A DNA stretch of 51,560 bases. Source: Lachnospiraceae bacterium C7 (GTDB lineage: Bacteria; Bacillota; Clostridia; Lachnospirales; Lachnospiraceae). Where the stretch lies: positions 1 to 51,560 of the forward strand of contig FOPE01000020.1 in assembly GCA_900113385.1 (NCBI GenBank), written 5' to 3'. Of the stretch, positions 26,128 to 34,670 are shown one piece after another (the first letter of the stretch is position 1; each line of letters opens with the position of its first letter). The notes below the pieces were generated by a model. It was given only the letters and a program-made list of their open reading frames with translations, did not search any database and was not told the DNA's origin. The position numbers were made by a program, and so were the translations under genes.

Positions 26128-27792
26128 TTAGCACAAATTTTTTCCATATACTTTAAGCTGTGTAAGGGCTGGAAATGGTGAGTCATCTTCCACCTTTTTT
26201 AAGTCACACAATTCAAGCCACTCTATTGTTTTTTCTTCTATAGAAAACTCCTGTCCTTGGTCTGTTTTTTCTAAGTTTAAGTCCATAGTTGTTTCATCTG
26301 AGAATTTTACTGTTAATTTATTCCACCAACTATCATGTGGGAAATCAGCTCGAAGATAAATTACTAGTTTATCTATTTTTACTTTTCTTCCAAAATCTAA
26401 ATGAAAAACAGCTTTTGGATCTCTGTTAATACCCCATGACGAAAAAGGCCAAATTCCATGTGCACTATTTGCTGTTAGTCCATCTATGGCGTTTCTTGCT
26501 GCAAAAACAGATTCTCCTCTTGTTTCTACATTTGCTGATGCATGTGGAAATGAATTGACATTTTCATGTTGATCATTAACATTTAGCGCTAAATTCTGAT
26601 ATGCATTTATTTCAAAATCTGTTGCATATCTAACTCTAATATTATGATTTTTTCCTTCAAAAGCTCTAGGGGAAATAGGAAGTTTCTTTTCTCCTAGTGG
26701 AACTATATAGTCTATTTTTCCAGTAATATAAACTAAAGATTCTCCTAATGCTTCATCTAAAGTTACCCACGCATATGTGTTTTTTGGCACTTCCACTAAA
26801 ATATGATCTCCCTCTTCGTGGGATGCAATAAGATCGCAAACTTCATCTCGCGTAAACTGAGAAATGTCTCCTGCAATAGTGCTTTTTATTGCAGCAGATG
26901 CATTGCCATATTTAACGGCTTTTTCCATACTATTTTCACAAATCAGTCCATACAATGCTCCACCTACAAAAGCATCTCCGCTACCAATTCTGTCTAGCAC
27001 ATCAATATTTTGATATGGCATTCCCTTGTAAAACTCATCATTTTTGCAATCATATATCATTGAACCAAAACTGTGACTTCTTGCTGAATGAACTGTGCGT
27101 TTTGCTTGGCAAATATAATCTAGGTCATATTCTAAAGCAAAGCTTCTTGCAATTTCCTCTCCATTTCCAGTTTTATTAAATGTATATCTTGCAGTGTCTT
27201 CTGAACAAAAGAATATATCAACATATGGAAGTATTTTTTCTATACTTTTTCTAGCCTCTTCTCCTGTCCATAGGTTTCCCCTAAAGTTTACGTCAAATGA
27301 AATAGTCGCTCCTGCTTTTTTAAATCTTTTTATACACTCAACTGTAAATTCTCTTACATCTTTGCCTAATGCAAGATTTATTCCACTAGTGTGAAAACAT
27401 CTTGTGTTATACCAAATATCCTGTGGCAATTTGTCTATATCTAATTTTCTAAATGATGAATTACATCTATCATATATAACTTCTGGTTTTCTTGGCGAAT
27501 TTGCACTTTCAAAATAGTAAAGACCTAGTCTAGCATCTTTGTGGCTATCAGATAAAATATATTCATCATCTACTTTCATTTCAAGGACTTTACGTCTTGC
27601 CATTTCTCCGATTGCATTAGATGGAAGTTCGCTTATACATGCACTTTTTCCGCTCATTTGAGAAATAATCGAGGCCACATTTAATTCTGCTCCTCCTACA
27701 AATAAATCCATAGATGATGCATTTAAAAAACTTTGATTTTTTTCAGTAGAAAATCTTAATAAAATTTCCCCTAATGTAATTAAATCAAACAT
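26128..27792 (-). CDS. kdgK: 2-keto-3-deoxygluconate kinase (PfkB family) fused to a discoidin-like C-terminal module
   Basis: A 554-residue protein. Residues 1-330 are a PfkB sugar kinase: LITLGEILLRFS, FVGGAELNVA (32-41), and the catalytic DRIGSGDAFVGGALYG with the base Asp273. By operon context it phosphorylates 2-keto-3-deoxygluconate to KDPG. KdgK enzymes are usually 310-340 residues. Residues 335-554 are extra: a linker, then a beta-rich module (ARNAIDGLTANSAHGIWPFSSWG, DPKAVFHLDFGRKVKIDKLVIYLR) that looks like an F5/8 type C (discoidin) domain. There is no signal peptide, so this binding-type module would be in the cytoplasm. The ATG overlaps the end of eda by eight bases and has no clear ribosome binding site, implying translational coupling. 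Confidence 0.85.
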   Translation of the reverse strand: MFDLITLGEILLRFSTEKNQSFLNASSMDLFVGGAELNVASIISQMSGKSACISELPSNAIGEMARRKVLEMKVDDEYILSDSHKDARLGLYYFESANSPRKPEVIYDRCNSSFRKLDIDKLPQDIWYNTRCFHTSGINLALGKDVREFTVECIKRFKKAGATISFDVNFRGNLWTGEEARKSIEKILPYVDIFFCSEDTARYTFNKTGNGEEIARSFALEYDLDYICQAKRTVHSARSHSFGSMIYDCKNDEFYKGMPYQNIDVLDRIGSGDAFVGGALYGLICENSMEKAVKYGNASAAIKSTIAGDISQFTRDEVCDLIASHEEGDHILVEVPKNTYAWVTLDEALGESLVYITGKIDYIVPLGEKKLPISPRAFEGKNHNIRVRYATDFEINAYQNLALNVNDQHENVNSFPHASANVETRGESVFAARNAIDGLTANSAHGIWPFSSWGINRDPKAVFHLDFGRKVKIDKLVIYLRADFPHDSWWNKLTVKFSDETTMDLNLEKTDQGQEFSIEEKTIEWLELCDLKKVEDDSPFPALTQLKVYGKNLC

Positions 27793-28324
27793 TGCTACAA
27801 TCTAAGTATTCTTTTATGTTTCTTATATTGATTCCACCTGTTGGCATTATAGAAATATCTGGGAAAACTGAAGCTAATGATTTTATTGTTTTAACGCCAC
27901 CATAATTTTCTGCTGGGAAAAATTTCACATAAGATAATCCCATTTTGCGGGCTGTTGCAAACTCTGTAGGAGTTGCACATCCTGGCATAACTGGAATATT
28001 TTTTTCTTTTCCATAATCAATTACCTCAGGAATAAGTGCAGGACTTACTAAAAATTTGGCTCCTGCTGCGACTGCCTCTTCTGCTTGCTGTCTATTTAAA
28101 ACAGTTCCTGCACCTACTACCATTTTAGGGCAATTATCTGCAATGTTTTTTATGGCTTTTTTGGCTGAGTCTGTCCTTAAAGTCACCTCTATAGAATGAA
28201 TTCCTCCATCTACTAAGGCATTGGCTATGTCAACTGCATCGTTAGCATTTTCAATTATTGCAACTGGCACAACCTTTTCCCTTTTAAAAAAATCTATTGT
28301 GTGTTCCTTTACTACTTCTGTCAT
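27785..28324 (-). CDS. eda: KDPG/KHG aldolase, C-terminally short
   Basis: A 179-residue class I aldolase splitting KDPG into pyruvate and glyceraldehyde 3-phosphate. Motifs are present up to the end of the barrel: Glu46 in SIEVTLRT, VGAGTVL, the Schiff-base Lys134 in SYVKFFPAEN and the phosphate loop PTGGI (161-165). The usual enzyme has 205-215 residues; here the reading frame stops right after the KEYL helix, and the family's last segment with the GGSW phosphate-binding Ser is missing. The kdgK start codon overlaps the stop, so the missing end may have been deleted when the two genes were joined. Activity is uncertain. Confidence 0.85.
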   Translation of the reverse strand: MTEVVKEHTIDFFKREKVVPVAIIENANDAVDIANALVDGGIHSIEVTLRTDSAKKAIKNIADNCPKMVVGAGTVLNRQQAEEAVAAGAKFLVSPALIPEVIDYGKEKNIPVMPGCATPTEFATARKMGLSYVKFFPAENYGGVKTIKSLASVFPDISIMPTGGINIRNIKEYLDCSNV

Positions 28325-28372
28325 AAAAATTTCCCCCGTGCTAAATTTATATTACCTAGTTCTTATTTCTAC

Positions 28373-29173
28373 TTATGGTTGTTTTCCGATGTAAGCTAAA
28401 ATTCCTCCATCTACGTATAAAATATGACCATTAATAAAATCAGATGCTTCTGAAGCCAAGAAAACAGCTGGTCCCATTAAATCTTTTGGTGTTCCCCATC
28501 TTTCTGCTGGTGTTTTTGAAATAATGAATTTATCAAATGGATGTCTTTCTCCATCTGGCTGAATTTCTCTTAATGGCGCTGTTTGTGGTGTTGCTATATA
28601 TCCTGGTCCAATTCCATTACATTGAATATTGTATTTTCCATATTCTGATGCAATGTTTTTTGTTAACATTTTTAAACCACCTTTTGCAGATGCATATGCT
28701 GAAACTGTTTCTCTTCCTAGTTCGCTCATCATTGAACAGATATTAATGATTTTTCCGTTTCCTTTTTTTATCATTGATGGAATAACAGCCTTAGATACTA
28801 TAAATGGTGCAACTAAGTCAATATCTACCACTTCTCTAAACTCGTCAACTCTCATATCAGTCATTGGAATTCTTTTTATAATTCCTGCATTGTTTACAAG
28901 AATATCTATTGTTCCTAAGGATTTTTCTATATCACTAACCATTTCCTTGACTTGGTCTTCTTTTGTTACATCACAAATATATCCTTTTGCATCAATTCCT
29001 TCTTTCTGATATTCTTCTAGAGCTTTTTCCATATGCTCTGTACTTCTACAGTTAAAAGCTATTTTCGCTCCTGCTTTTGCATAAGCCTCTGCAATTGCAA
29101 AACCTATTCCATAGGCTGCACCAGTAACTAGTGCAACCTTTCCTTCTAGTGAAAATTGTTTTAAAACTTCCAT
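28373..29173 (-). CDS. kduD: 2-keto-3-deoxygluconate 5-dehydrogenase KduD
   Basis: A 266-residue short-chain dehydrogenase converting 2,5-diketo-3-deoxygluconate to 2-keto-3-deoxygluconate. It has the cofactor loop TGAAYGIGFAIA (17-28), NNAGI, Ser147 in ICSMMS, and Tyr160/Lys164 in YASAKGG. The C-terminus, INGHILYVDGGILAYIGKQP, is typical of KduD. Short-chain dehydrogenases are hard to separate by sequence, but kduI directly upstream and eda/kdgK downstream make the call firm. Confidence 0.92.
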   Translation of the reverse strand: MEVLKQFSLEGKVALVTGAAYGIGFAIAEAYAKAGAKIAFNCRSTEHMEKALEEYQKEGIDAKGYICDVTKEDQVKEMVSDIEKSLGTIDILVNNAGIIKRIPMTDMRVDEFREVVDIDLVAPFIVSKAVIPSMIKKGNGKIINICSMMSELGRETVSAYASAKGGLKMLTKNIASEYGKYNIQCNGIGPGYIATPQTAPLREIQPDGERHPFDKFIISKTPAERWGTPKDLMGPAVFLASEASDFINGHILYVDGGILAYIGKQP

Positions 29174-29192
29174 TTTTTCCTCCTAAATAAAA

Positions 29193-30059
29193 TTACATAA
29201 TCTCCTTGTTTTCAATTCCATCCATATCGTCGAAATCTTGGTTTTCTCCAGCCATTCCCCAAATAAATGTATATGCTCTTGTACCACTTCCTGCATGAAT
29301 TGACCAACTTGGTGAAATAACTGCTTGCTCATTTCTCATTACAATATGTCTTGTTTCATCTTTTTCTCCCATGTAATGCATAACATAAGCATCTTCTGGA
29401 AGTTTAAAATATAGGTAAACTTCCATTCTTCTGTCATGTGTATGGCAAGGCATTGTGTTCCATACACTACCGGGTTTTAACTCTGTCATTCCCATTACAA
29501 GCTGGCAACTTTCTACCTGGCCTGGCAAAATATATTTATTAATTACTCTATGATTTGATTCCTCTAATGTACCTAATTCTACTTTATTTTCGTCTTTTAT
29601 AAGGACCTCATCTTCTCCTGATACTGTTCCTTCTTTTTTAATTAAAACAGTTGGATATTCTTTGTGTGCTGGTGTAGAATTCAAATAAAATTTGGCTGGA
29701 TTTGATTGATCTTTACTTGCAAAAGTAATTTTTTTCTTTCCTAAACCAACATACATTCCATCAAAACTTGATACTTCATAAGTTTTTCCGTCTACTTCTA
29801 CGATTCCGTCTCCACCAATATTGATGATTCCAAGTTCTCTTCTCTGTAAAAAGTAGTCAGCTCTTAACTGATCTCCTGCATTAAGTTCTAGAGTTTTTCC
29901 TACTGGTAAAGCTCCTCCCACAATAATTCTGTCAGACTGGCTGTATACTAGTGTTATATCATTTTCAACGAATACTTTTTCTATCATAAATTCGTCTCGT
30001 AATTGTTGTGTTGTGTAATTTTTTACATCCTTTGGTGATGATGCATATCTTGTTTCCAT
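29193..30059 (-). CDS. kduI: 5-keto-4-deoxyuronate isomerase KduI
   Basis: A 288-residue bicupin that isomerises 5-keto-4-deoxyuronate to 2,5-diketo-3-deoxygluconate. The zinc-binding motif CHTHDRRMEVYLYF (His, His and Glu) and a later SIHAGSGTRAYTFIWGMAGEN are clear. The start at 30059 (METRYASSPKDVKNY) is chosen because GGAGG lies at the right distance; the frame extends five codons more. It directly precedes kduD (20 bases). Confidence 0.94.
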   Translation of the reverse strand: METRYASSPKDVKNYTTQQLRDEFMIEKVFVENDITLVYSQSDRIIVGGALPVGKTLELNAGDQLRADYFLQRRELGIINIGGDGIVEVDGKTYEVSSFDGMYVGLGKKKITFASKDQSNPAKFYLNSTPAHKEYPTVLIKKEGTVSGEDEVLIKDENKVELGTLEESNHRVINKYILPGQVESCQLVMGMTELKPGSVWNTMPCHTHDRRMEVYLYFKLPEDAYVMHYMGEKDETRHIVMRNEQAVISPSWSIHAGSGTRAYTFIWGMAGENQDFDDMDGIENKEIM

Positions 30060-30143
30060 TTTGCTTTCCTCCATTTTACTTTTATTAATTCAAGGTTTTT
30101 AAATTTATATTTACCCTAATTTTCATTAAAATATTCATTATCT

Positions 30144-31286
30144 TTACCACAAAAACAATTCTTTACCTGCAAGTTTAAAAATTGCTTCTATGTAATAATA
30201 ATCTCCATAAATTATTGTAAAATTGTGATTTTCATCGTTGTAAGCTGCACTACATTTTTCTAGTAGATAATCTGTGTCTTCATTCCAATTACAACGTTTT
30301 TCTGTCAAAGTCTTTAAAAGTAACATTGCTACTTTGTGATATTTTTCTTTTTCATCTTGACTTACATGTTTTTCTAATTCAAGCAATCCACAGGCAAATA
30401 TTGCACTAGCAGTGTCATCTTCCCAATCACACTCTTTCTCTTGACAAAAATCTACTGGGACAATGCCATCTTCTGGAATTTGTGAAATCACATACTCTGC
30501 AACTTTTTTAGCAGTTTCAAGGTATTTTCTATCCCCTGTATGAATGTAACTTAAGGTAAAACCATATAGTGCCCATGACTGACCTCTTGTCCAGGAAGAA
30601 CCTTCTTTCATTCCCTGGCCTCCAAGGGATTTAATAATTTTTCCTGTTTGTGGATCAAAACATACTATATGATTAACTGAGCCATCTTCTCGCACAAAGG
30701 CTTTTATGGCATGATCGGCGTGGCACTTTGCTATGTGGCAAAACCTTGGATCTTTTGTAGTTTCACTAGCCCAATACAAAAGTGGCAAATTCATCATGCA
30801 ATCAATAATTGCCCAACCTGCTGTATCGCCAGTGTCTTCATCATTCCAAGCTCTTATTAGTCCAGCTTCTTTGTTGATTCTTCCTGCCAAATTTCCTGCT
30901 GCTAACATACTTCGATTTTTAGATTCTTTATCTCCACTAATTTTATAAGAAGCCACTGAAGTCAAAAGCCATTTGAAACCACTATCATGGTCCATTTCCA
31001 TGTAATTCATTAGATTTTCATCTAGTTTTTCTTCAATCCATTTTGCATTTTTCTTATAAATGTCTTCCTTATAGCCATGATAAAGTTGCCATAACATACC
31101 GCCGTAAAAACCATTTGTCCACCAGCAAACATGCTCTTTATCTGACCAATCATCAAAAATTCCATTTTTTGTTAAGTATGGAATCTTTTTTTCGTTTCTT
31201 TCAGCAACAATTTTTTCTTTTTCATTTAATCTATCAGCAATTTTTTTTGCCCATAGAACATCCTCACTATTGTATTTATATTCCAT
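30144..31286 (-). CDS. GH88 unsaturated uronyl hydrolase
   Basis: A 380-residue alpha/alpha-barrel enzyme that removes the unsaturated uronic acid left at the non-reducing end of oligosaccharides by polysaccharide lyases. The two key Asp of the GH88 family are in place: Asp101 in MDHDSGFKW and Asp162 in GWAIIDCMMNLPLLYWAS. WTRGQSWALYGFTLSYIHTGD is also typical. There is no signal peptide, so it acts on imported oligosaccharides. GH105 (unsaturated rhamnogalacturonyl hydrolase) is the alternative but fits less well. The released sugar feeds KduI next door. Confidence 0.88.
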   Translation of the reverse strand: MEYKYNSEDVLWAKKIADRLNEKEKIVAERNEKKIPYLTKNGIFDDWSDKEHVCWWTNGFYGGMLWQLYHGYKEDIYKKNAKWIEEKLDENLMNYMEMDHDSGFKWLLTSVASYKISGDKESKNRSMLAAGNLAGRINKEAGLIRAWNDEDTGDTAGWAIIDCMMNLPLLYWASETTKDPRFCHIAKCHADHAIKAFVREDGSVNHIVCFDPQTGKIIKSLGGQGMKEGSSWTRGQSWALYGFTLSYIHTGDRKYLETAKKVAEYVISQIPEDGIVPVDFCQEKECDWEDDTASAIFACGLLELEKHVSQDEKEKYHKVAMLLLKTLTEKRCNWNEDTDYLLEKCSAAYNDENHNFTIIYGDYYYIEAIFKLAGKELFLW

Positions 31287-31306
31287 CTTTTTCTACTCCC
31301 TGCAAT

Positions 31307-32437
31307 TTAATCTGTTGCATGATCGCATTTTATGTTTGCGCCACTCCATATTTTCTTAGATGTCCACTCTTCATCTTCATCACTCCAAAATGGATGTGTT
31401 TTTGGTAAACCTAATGGTAAAAATACAGCTGTGCACAAATATAAGCTTCCTACGCAAATATAATCTTCTGCCATATCTGGTTGGTTACCACATATTCCAG
31501 GTAAAAGCCATCCATTTTCATCGAAGCACTTATAACTTAGTACTTTTTTAATTACTGCAGTTAATCCGCATCTAACAGACGCATTTGATACTTCCTCTGG
31601 TAAATTTTCCATTAGAACTGCTTGAGCTAATGCGTGAAAAGCACCAAATCGATAAGTTGTACTTCTTCCAATCACTGGGTAACTTCCATCAGCATTAATT
31701 AATTCTTCTTGGATTCTTGCATATCTTTTATGTCTCTTAAGTTGACTTTCATATATTTGATTGTACTCACTTTTTTCGTTACGCATTACCCTTAATATAT
31801 CTGTGTACATTGGGTGTATAACAAAACTATCGTAATAATCCCAATGGAAAAATTCTCCATCTCCATATGTTCCATCTCCAACATACCATCCGACAAATTT
31901 TTGAATGGCATAGTCTATCGTTTCCATGTTGTAATCTTCTTTGCAAACATATAAAGCTGTTTCTATCATTGCTGAGAAAAATAACCAATTGCATTCAAAG
32001 GGTTTGAATTTCCTTGTAAGCTTCAATGCTTCGACTAGATTCTTTTTAGATTCTTCATCTAATTTGAAAAAAAGTTGTTTAGGTGCTCTTACTATTGCAT
32101 GTGCTAAAAAAGCAACATCTACAAGAGCTTGGCCATATCCCTCTGAAAAATTTAAATAATCCTTTGAATCTAGCCTACAAGCATTTGAAAGTCCTTCTCT
32201 AGCAATTTTTCTATATTTATCCTGTAATTTTGCTTCTTCCTCATCTAGTCCTTCCATCTCAAGCCAAGGTGCCATTCCTTGAAGAGTTCTTCCTACTGCC
32301 TCAAGATGCGCAAACATTTTTCTATCTGGATGAAAGTTCATAGGTAAGTTTTCGTGAAGCTTTTCATCTTTTAAACTTGTTAAAACAGGATCTGCTATTT
32401 TTAACATTGTATCTACCCAATACTGTCTAGTTTCCAT
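31307..32437 (-). CDS. DUF2264 family protein, probable intracellular glycoside hydrolase
   Basis: A 376-residue protein of the DUF2264 type: NFHPDRKMFAHLEAVGRTLQGMAPWLE near residues 34-60, NWLFFSAMIETAL, and WYVGDGTYGDGEFFHWDYYDSFVIHPMY (about 194-221). The family is an alpha/alpha barrel. I recall it being listed in CAZy as GH154, with activity on glucuronic acid-containing glycans; this is memory, not checked. It has no signal peptide. It is first in the uronate operon, so it probably trims uronic acid oligosaccharides together with the GH88 enzyme. Confidence 0.82.
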   Translation of the reverse strand: METRQYWVDTMLKIADPVLTSLKDEKLHENLPMNFHPDRKMFAHLEAVGRTLQGMAPWLEMEGLDEEEAKLQDKYRKIAREGLSNACRLDSKDYLNFSEGYGQALVDVAFLAHAIVRAPKQLFFKLDEESKKNLVEALKLTRKFKPFECNWLFFSAMIETALYVCKEDYNMETIDYAIQKFVGWYVGDGTYGDGEFFHWDYYDSFVIHPMYTDILRVMRNEKSEYNQIYESQLKRHKRYARIQEELINADGSYPVIGRSTTYRFGAFHALAQAVLMENLPEEVSNASVRCGLTAVIKKVLSYKCFDENGWLLPGICGNQPDMAEDYICVGSLYLCTAVFLPLGLPKTHPFWSDEDEEWTSKKIWSGANIKCDHATD

Positions 32438-32487
32438 TTTTCTTTTCCTTAAAATCCCCGTTTTTTATCATTTAACCTTCTATAAAT

Positions 32488-32518
32488 ATAGTAAACTGTA
32501 TTTTTTCTTTTGCAAATT
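32488..32518 (-). promoter_or_regulatory. possible promoter of the uronate operon
   Basis: On the minus strand TTGCAA followed after 16 bases by TACTAT lies about 60 bases upstream of the DUF2264 start. It is back to back with the AraC gene promoter, so both could share operators. Confidence 0.45.
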
Positions 32519-32525
32519 AAGTATG

Positions 32526-32555
32526 TTGTTATTTACTAACATTTTCTGCTATAAT
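32526..32555 (+). promoter_or_regulatory. promoter of the divergent AraC gene
   Basis: TTGTTA (32526-32531) and a consensus TATAAT (32550-32555) are 18 bases apart, about 60 bases before the AraC start at 32619. GGAGG precedes that start. Confidence 0.6.
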
Positions 32556-32618
32556 GTTTTTAGAATCCATAAATAATATGGTTTTCTTATAAATTTTACT
32601 ATTAGAAGGAGGATAAAT

Positions 32619-33404
32619 ATGTACAATATTTTAAAGGGTGGTATATTTGCTAGACATTATGGTGGCTTAAATTTAAAAAGACCTCATGGAATTAATAGTT
32701 ATTTATTGCTTATTATTAAATCTGAATCTATTCTTTATGTTAATGATACAAAACACCATGTTACGCCTGTTAACGCTATTATTATTCCACCAAACACTCC
32801 TTACTCTTACTACAATATAGATGGCGATTACACTGATGATTGGCTTCATTTTGAGGCATCTTCTACTGATTTATTAGACAAATTACCTATCAGTGTTCCT
32901 TTTCAAATTACTAATGCCTCAATTTTATCTTCATACATAAATCAATTATTGTGGGAAAATTATTATACTGATGAACCTTTTAAAACGAAACACGTAGACT
33001 ACATAGTTGAGATTCTTCTAAATCATTTATACGTTGAAGCTAAGCAAGAAAAAAAGGTAACCTATACTCCTTATTTACAAAAGTTGCAACAACTTAGAAT
33101 TTATATAAAGACATTTCCAGCGGAAGCTCCATCTAGCCAAGATGCTGCAACTCAATGTGGACTTAGTCTGTCATATTTTCAACATTTATATAGTGAAACT
33201 TTTGGAATTCCTTATAAAAAAGATGTTATTAATATGCGAATAGCTTATGCTAAAGAATTATTAACTAGCACAGAAAATTCAATTTCAGACATTATATACC
33301 TTTGTGGGTATCAAAATCAGATTCATTTTTTTAGACAGTTTAAAGAGATTACTAATGTAACCCCTAAAAACTATCGAGAAATACATGCCACCAAATCAAA
33401 CTAA
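32619..33404 (+). CDS. AraC family regulator, divergent from the uronate operon
   Basis: A 261-residue regulator with an N-terminal cupin-like sensor domain (about residues 1-140, including IIIPPNTPYSYYNIDGDYTDDWLHFE) and a C-terminal AraC double helix-turn-helix: SSQDAATQCGLSLSYFQHLYSETFGIPYKKDV and then SISDIIYLCGYQNQIHFFRQFKEITNVTPKNYR. It faces away from the uronate operon across a 180-base spacer, the usual position for its activator. The likely signal is a pectin-derived uronate, but this is inferred. An AGAAGGAGG ribosome binding site precedes the ATG. Confidence 0.87.
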   Translation: MYNILKGGIFARHYGGLNLKRPHGINSYLLLIIKSESILYVNDTKHHVTPVNAIIIPPNTPYSYYNIDGDYTDDWLHFEASSTDLLDKLPISVPFQITNASILSSYINQLLWENYYTDEPFKTKHVDYIVEILLNHLYVEAKQEKKVTYTPYLQKLQQLRIYIKTFPAEAPSSQDAATQCGLSLSYFQHLYSETFGIPYKKDVINMRIAYAKELLTSTENSISDIIYLCGYQNQIHFFRQFKEITNVTPKNYREIHATKSN

Positions 33405-33408
33405 TTTT

Positions 33409-34221
33409 TTAATACGCATGATCTTTGCGATATTGTCGTGGGGTCATGTGATATTCTTCTTGAAAAACTCTATTAAAAGTTGCTTGGCTTTGAAAACCAG
33501 CGTCAAAGGCTATATCCGTAATCTGTTTTGTACTATTAGTCAATTCCTCAGTTACATATCCGAGACGAATTCTATTTAAATATTGATTAAAATTCTGATG
33601 AAATGTTCCTGAAAAGACTCGGGACAAAGTATATTGACTTATTCCTAGATCTTTTGACATTTTAGTTAGAGAAATCTCTTCTTGATAATGTTCTGCAATA
33701 TAGATAACTGCCTGATAAACTATATCGTGTGTCTTTGGATTTTCTCTCTGATATAACTTCATAAACGGCACAGTTCTAGCTAAAATCACTTGAATGTATG
33801 CATATTGTAAAACTGTTTTGTTTCCATGAATACTTTCTTCTTTTTCTAACTCCATAAGCTGTTTTATCACATATGTAACGTCCTGATGTAAATCCTTTGC
33901 CTTTATAACTGGAGAGATTGGACGATTTGAAGTTAACAACTCCTCATATCCTAATAAAAATTGTGGCGAAACTTTCATATGAATAGCATTTCCTCTATAT
34001 TTTTCAAAAACCTGTGCATGATGAATTAAATTTGGGAAAACAATTGCAAAATCCCCTGCCTCCATATGAAAAAAATTAATTCCTACACCAACTTCCATAG
34101 TTCCATCTAGTAGATATACGAATTCTACTGCGTTGTGTAAATGTGGGGAAAAATGATTGTTTTTTAATTTTTTGATTTGTATTTTATTGTAGTCTTTACT
34201 ATATGCTGGTAACATAGGCAC
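33409..34221 (-). CDS. AraC family regulator, convergent to the first
   Basis: A 270-residue regulator. The N-terminal cupin (SPHLHNAVEFVYLLDGTMEVGVG, GDFAIVFPNLIHHAQVF) is typical of sugar-binding AraC proteins, and the C-terminus has the double helix-turn-helix: SLTKMSKDLGISQYTLSRVFSGTF and QITDIAFDAGFQSQATFNRVFQEEYHMTPRQYR. It converges on the first AraC gene with only four bases between the stop codons. Its target may be the uronate genes or the transcript at 34326; neither is shown. Confidence 0.85.
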   Translation of the reverse strand: MPMLPAYSKDYNKIQIKKLKNNHFSPHLHNAVEFVYLLDGTMEVGVGINFFHMEAGDFAIVFPNLIHHAQVFEKYRGNAIHMKVSPQFLLGYEELLTSNRPISPVIKAKDLHQDVTYVIKQLMELEKEESIHGNKTVLQYAYIQVILARTVPFMKLYQRENPKTHDIVYQAVIYIAEHYQEEISLTKMSKDLGISQYTLSRVFSGTFHQNFNQYLNRIRLGYVTEELTNSTKQITDIAFDAGFQSQATFNRVFQEEYHMTPRQYRKDHAY

Positions 34222-34325
34222 CTCGTTTGCAAGATTTGATTGTTTTTTATTTGTCTTTGATAAGTATTATATTGCTTTTTAAATTATAATTCAATTGTAA
34301 AGAGATGAACAAGGAGGAAAAAATT

Positions 34326-34499
34326 ATGACAGGTTTAACAATGAATGCAAACGTAATGAAGGTCAAAGCAGAAAAAAAGGTTTCAAAAAAAGGTGTTTTA
34401 GAAAATTTAAAAGAAAGATTCATTAATGTTTGTGAAAAAGCACTTGATGAATACATTGAAATGCATGGTGAAGTTTATGGATACAAATACAGAAGATAA
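34326..34499 (+). CDS. short ORF with strong ribosome binding site, unknown function
   Basis: A 57-residue basic peptide, MTGLTMNANVMKVKAEKKVS..., ending in YGYKYRR. I start it at 34326 because AAGGAGG lies nine bases upstream; the frame's earlier ATG at 34305 has none. No known family is recognised. The short transcript would run from about 34290 to the terminator at 34614-34656. It is flanked by a minus-strand AraC gene and a minus-strand HD-GYP gene, so it is an independent unit. Confidence 0.6.
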   Translation: MTGLTMNANVMKVKAEKKVSKKGVLENLKERFINVCEKALDEYIEMHGEVYGYKYRR

Positions 34500-34668
34500 G
34501 ATTTATTACTTTAGCGAGAATTATGGTTTTATGAAATATAGTTTTAGAGATTGCAAGTTAACAACTTGTGATTTGAAAAAGTATGGTTTAAAAAAGTATT
34601 TTAGTTTATATGATAAAAGCTGTGAAAAATGTAATATCATTTTCCACAGCTTTTTTAGTTTTGTTTGA
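34477..34668 (+). CDS. possible second short ORF overlapping the first
   Basis: A 63-codon frame starting at ATG 34477, inside the last codons of the first short ORF. It encodes MDTNTEDKIYYFSENYGF... with Cys in RDCKLTTCD and CEKC. A GGTGAA lies upstream, so re-initiation is possible. Against it: the last 18 or so codons coincide with the terminator hairpin, and the stop lies beyond its T-run. Confidence 0.3.
   Translation: MDTNTEDKIYYFSENYGFMKYSFRDCKLTTCDLKKYGLKKYFSLYDKSCEKCNIIFHSFFSFV
34614..34656 (+). terminator. Rho-independent terminator of the short transcript
   Basis: AAAAGCTGTGAAAA and TTTTCCACAGCTTTTTT form a strong stem with an 11-base loop, followed by a T-rich run on the plus strand. 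It also has an A-run on the other side and may serve the minus strand. Confidence 0.85.
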
Positions 34669-34670
34669 TT

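Noticed and set aside
30144-31286. GH105 assignment
   Set aside because: The HDSGF and IIDCMMNLPLLYWAS motifs match GH88 better.
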